From contig DAIDGZ010000073.1 in assembly GCA_027452125.1 (NCBI GenBank), positions 1-38,160 on the forward strand: a stretch of 38,160 nt of DNA, written 5' to 3'. A model generated the notes under the pieces. The model was not told the DNA's origin and made no database searches. It saw only the letters and a list, made by a program, of their open reading frames with translations. Every line of letters starts with the position of its first letter. Within the stretch, counting starts at the first letter, position 1. Below are positions 35,929 to 38,160 of the stretch, in pieces. Both the position numbers and the translations under genes were made by a program. This stretch comes from Acidobacteriaceae bacterium. Its GTDB lineage: Bacteria; Acidobacteriota; Terriglobia; Terriglobales; Acidobacteriaceae.

Positions 35929-37997
35929 CACTTTTGTGCGGTTTCCGCCTGATTTGCGTTTGGTTCCATCACAACGCCGTCATTCAGCGAAGCCGCCACC
36001 AGATGGTCGCCTGCCGCACGAATCTGCGCCACCCGGTAACCCGTCTCCCACCACTTCCAGGTCATCGTCTTGGGGTCGATGGCAAAGATCTGGTCGCTGC
36101 GCTGCGAACTGACCAGAATGCGGCGCGTCACCGGGTTGTAGCTCATATCGTCCACATCGCGGAAAGGAAGCCGACCGATCCATAGCCAGGTGTGCCCCAT
36201 ATCGCGGGTAAAGTAGACACCCTCCCGTGCGCCCAGCCACAGCGTTCCATCCGGCGTGAAGACGATACAGTGAATGCGCGTCAGCATCTTGGGCAGCCCC
36301 ATCGGCCACCAGGTCTGCCCGCCGTCATGGGAGAGGACCACCCCGTCCGGTCGAGCCGCCGCCATGGCCTTGCCATGCACGGCAACAGAGAGGTATTCGC
36401 CAAGGCCCATCACCGGGCCTCCCTGCCAGCTGGCACCCTTGTCCTGGCTGGTCAACAGACCATAGCTGGTGGCGGCAAGCCACATATCACCAGTCACATC
36501 CAGCGCATTCACGCGGCTTTCCAGCATGATGGGCGGCTGCTTCTCAGCCTTCTCCACATTCACGCGCATACCCCGAGCCTTTTCGGTGATCGTCTTCATC
36601 ACCGTATTGGCGATCAGATTTCGCGGCTGCCAGGTGTCACCAGGCGTCCTTACCGAAGGATCGGAATCGCCCGTATTCAGCGACTGCAACTCAAAGATGC
36701 CGCTGTTCGTGCCCGCCAGCACCGCTCCAGCCGGTGTTTGCGACAACGTGAAGACGTCGCGCCCATCAAGGCCATCGGCTATCTGCCGCCACCCAGCGCC
36801 GCCGTTCTCTGAGACGAAGACTCCGCCGAAGCGCTTGTCATTGACCACCCCGGCATAGAGCCGGTTCGGATGGTCACGGTCCACCAACAGAGCTACCACC
36901 TTGCGCTCCGAGATGCCGGCATTCGAGGCATGGAAGCTTTCGCCTCCATCCTCGCTGGCCATCACGCCCCCCCGGTCCGTAGCCAGCAAAACCCGCTTGG
37001 AATCGCGCGGATCGACATACACATCGTTCACTACAACATCGGAAGGTGTCATGCGGCGAAAAGTACGCCCGCCATTCACCGTCTTGTACAAGCCCTCGGT
37101 TGTGCCCGCATATACGACCTCCCGGTTCTCCGGATCCTGCATCAGAACCCGCGTCCGTCGCGCGGCACTGGGGATGCCCTGAATCTTGTGAAATAGATCG
37201 CCGGCATTCTCGCTCTTGTAGATGCCACTGCAGGCACTCAGATAAACGGTCCTCGGACGCTCTGGATCGATGATCATCGAGAAGACATCAGAGTCCACAA
37301 TCAGGCCCTGCTTGATATTCCGCCAGGTCTTGCCGCCGTTGAGTGTCTTCCACGGCAGATGCCAAGTGCCCGCATACACAATCTCGGGATTCCGCGGATC
37401 AACAGCCAGCGACTCGACCTCATGAATCTCCCGGCTGCCCGGCGGGCTGATCTGCTGCCAGGTTGCGGCATTGTCTACGCTGCGATAGACGCCCAAAAGT
37501 GTTCCAGCAAAGAATATCTTGGAATCAGACGGCGCCTGCACAAAGGCACGAATCGACTGGCCGCGTAGCTCCGAAGACTCCTGCCAGCTCTTGCCGGCAT
37601 CGTGGCTTACCCAAAGGCCGCCGTCGTCACTGTCCGCATGCCAACCAGCGGCATAGATTGTCCGTGGATCCGCTGCATCCACCACAATGTTGTCCAAAAT
37701 CAGGCCGTCCACATTGCCTAGGCGAGCAAGGCGGTGCCAGTGCCCGCCTTCATCCGTAGACTCATAGATCCAGCTATTGGTCGTACCCAGATACAGGTGC
37801 TCAGGCTGGCTAGGCACTGCCGTGATTGCGCGCACATCGCCTCCTGCCGGGCCAACGATCGTCCACACGGGCTGGGCCAAAAGAGCCGGGGAAAGGATGA
37901 GCAGCAAGAGAACCGGAAGAAGAAGCGCAAAACCTCGGCGCCGGAAAGTAAAAAAGGATGCAGTTTGCGGAAAACTCATTCGGACAATCAACCCCAT
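35928..37997 (-). CDS. Secreted BNR/Asp-box repeat (sialidase/VPS10-like) beta-propeller protein
   Basis: Signal-like N-terminus (FALLLPVLLLLILSPALLAQP) and many S-x-D-x-G-x-T-W repeats: STDEGGHWHRL, SHDAGKSWQES, SVDNAATWQQI, LNGGKTWRNI, SQDKGASWQGG, SHDGGQTWWPM, TRDMGHTWLWI. Confidence 0.9.
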   Translation of the reverse strand: MGLIVRMSFPQTASFFTFRRRGFALLLPVLLLLILSPALLAQPVWTIVGPAGGDVRAITAVPSQPEHLYLGTTNSWIYESTDEGGHWHRLARLGNVDGLILDNIVVDAADPRTIYAAGWHADSDDGGLWVSHDAGKSWQESSELRGQSIRAFVQAPSDSKIFFAGTLLGVYRSVDNAATWQQISPPGSREIHEVESLAVDPRNPEIVYAGTWHLPWKTLNGGKTWRNIKQGLIVDSDVFSMIIDPERPRTVYLSACSGIYKSENAGDLFHKIQGIPSAARRTRVLMQDPENREVVYAGTTEGLYKTVNGGRTFRRMTPSDVVVNDVYVDPRDSKRVLLATDRGGVMASEDGGESFHASNAGISERKVVALLVDRDHPNRLYAGVVNDKRFGGVFVSENGGAGWRQIADGLDGRDVFTLSQTPAGAVLAGTNSGIFELQSLNTGDSDPSVRTPGDTWQPRNLIANTVMKTITEKARGMRVNVEKAEKQPPIMLESRVNALDVTGDMWLAATSYGLLTSQDKGASWQGGPVMGLGEYLSVAVHGKAMAAARPDGVVLSHDGGQTWWPMGLPKMLTRIHCIVFTPDGTLWLGAREGVYFTRDMGHTWLWIGRLPFRDVDDMSYNPVTRRILVSSQRSDQIFAIDPKTMTWKWWETGYRVAQIRAAGDHLVAASLNDGVVMEPNANQAETAQK

Positions 37998-38043
37998 ATG
38001 TCTAAGACAAGGATAGCTAAAAATTGTTACTGGAACGAATCGG

Positions 38044-38160
38044 CATAGGGGGGAGAGTCACCTCTCCTCCCCTGCCACACCACCGGACAAGCGGGTCCGC
38101 ATCCGGCGGTTCGGAGGATTGAGCTAGGTTGCGATAAGCAGCCGCGGAAGTCCGAGCGAG
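38044..38160 (-). mobile_element. Probable 3' end of a group II intron (continues beyond the right edge)
   Basis: The minus strand reads ...GAACCGCCGGATGCGGACCCGCTTGTCCGGTGGTGTGGCAGGGGAGGAGAGGTGACTCTCCCCCCTAT: a DV-like hairpin (9-bp stem ACCGCCGGA/TCCGGTGGT) followed by a terminal hairpin with GUGA loop, as recalled downstream of group II intron maturase ORFs. Confidence 0.42.

Noticed and set aside
34786-35952. 388-aa plus-strand ORF
   Set aside because: Fully antisense to mqnE with its conserved radical-SAM motifs. No recognisable domain.
1-38160. CRISPR arrays, rRNA and tRNA genes
   Set aside because: No regularly spaced direct repeats, rRNA signatures or tRNA-like cloverleaf sequences were seen by eye; not a computed exclusion.

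Overview
The window is a GC-rich bacterial chromosomal segment, Acidobacteria-like by gene content and style (inference). It is densely packed with chromosomal genes. In order: SMC C-terminus (truncated by the left edge), a TMEM175-like channel, purC, CvpA, a Fis-type HTH protein, a HAD phosphatase, a TPR-secretin, a DsbA-like thioredoxin, nadE, a polyprenyl-phosphate sugar transferase, an MlaF-like ATPase, mobA, an M20 peptidase, a three-gene Reb (R-body) cluster, rhodanese, an acyl-CoA dehydrogenase, an esterase/SMP-30 fusion, a Gfo/Idh/MocA oxidoreductase, an MlaF/MlaE pair, a membrane-sensor trehalose-6-P synthase with otsB, an orphan flagellin, a GH92 mannosidase, a PI-PLC-like protein with C-terminal repeats, a Phd/VapC-type TA pair, mqnE and a BNR-repeat protein. 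The right edge looks like the 3' end of a group II intron on the minus strand. The most interesting signals are: (1) three consecutive divergent Reb/R-body paralogs; (2) two MlaF-like ATPases with complementary motif defects (Walker B Glu to Ser in one, LSGGQ to LSTGR in the other), as expected for an asymmetric heterodimer; (3) a transmembrane sensor-like module fused to OtsA; (4) a PLC-X protein with about four 51-aa W-I-K-T-x-N-T repeats; (5) a structured, terminator-bearing minus-strand segment upstream of purC with no convincing ORF. All product names come from reading motifs by eye. No database search was run.
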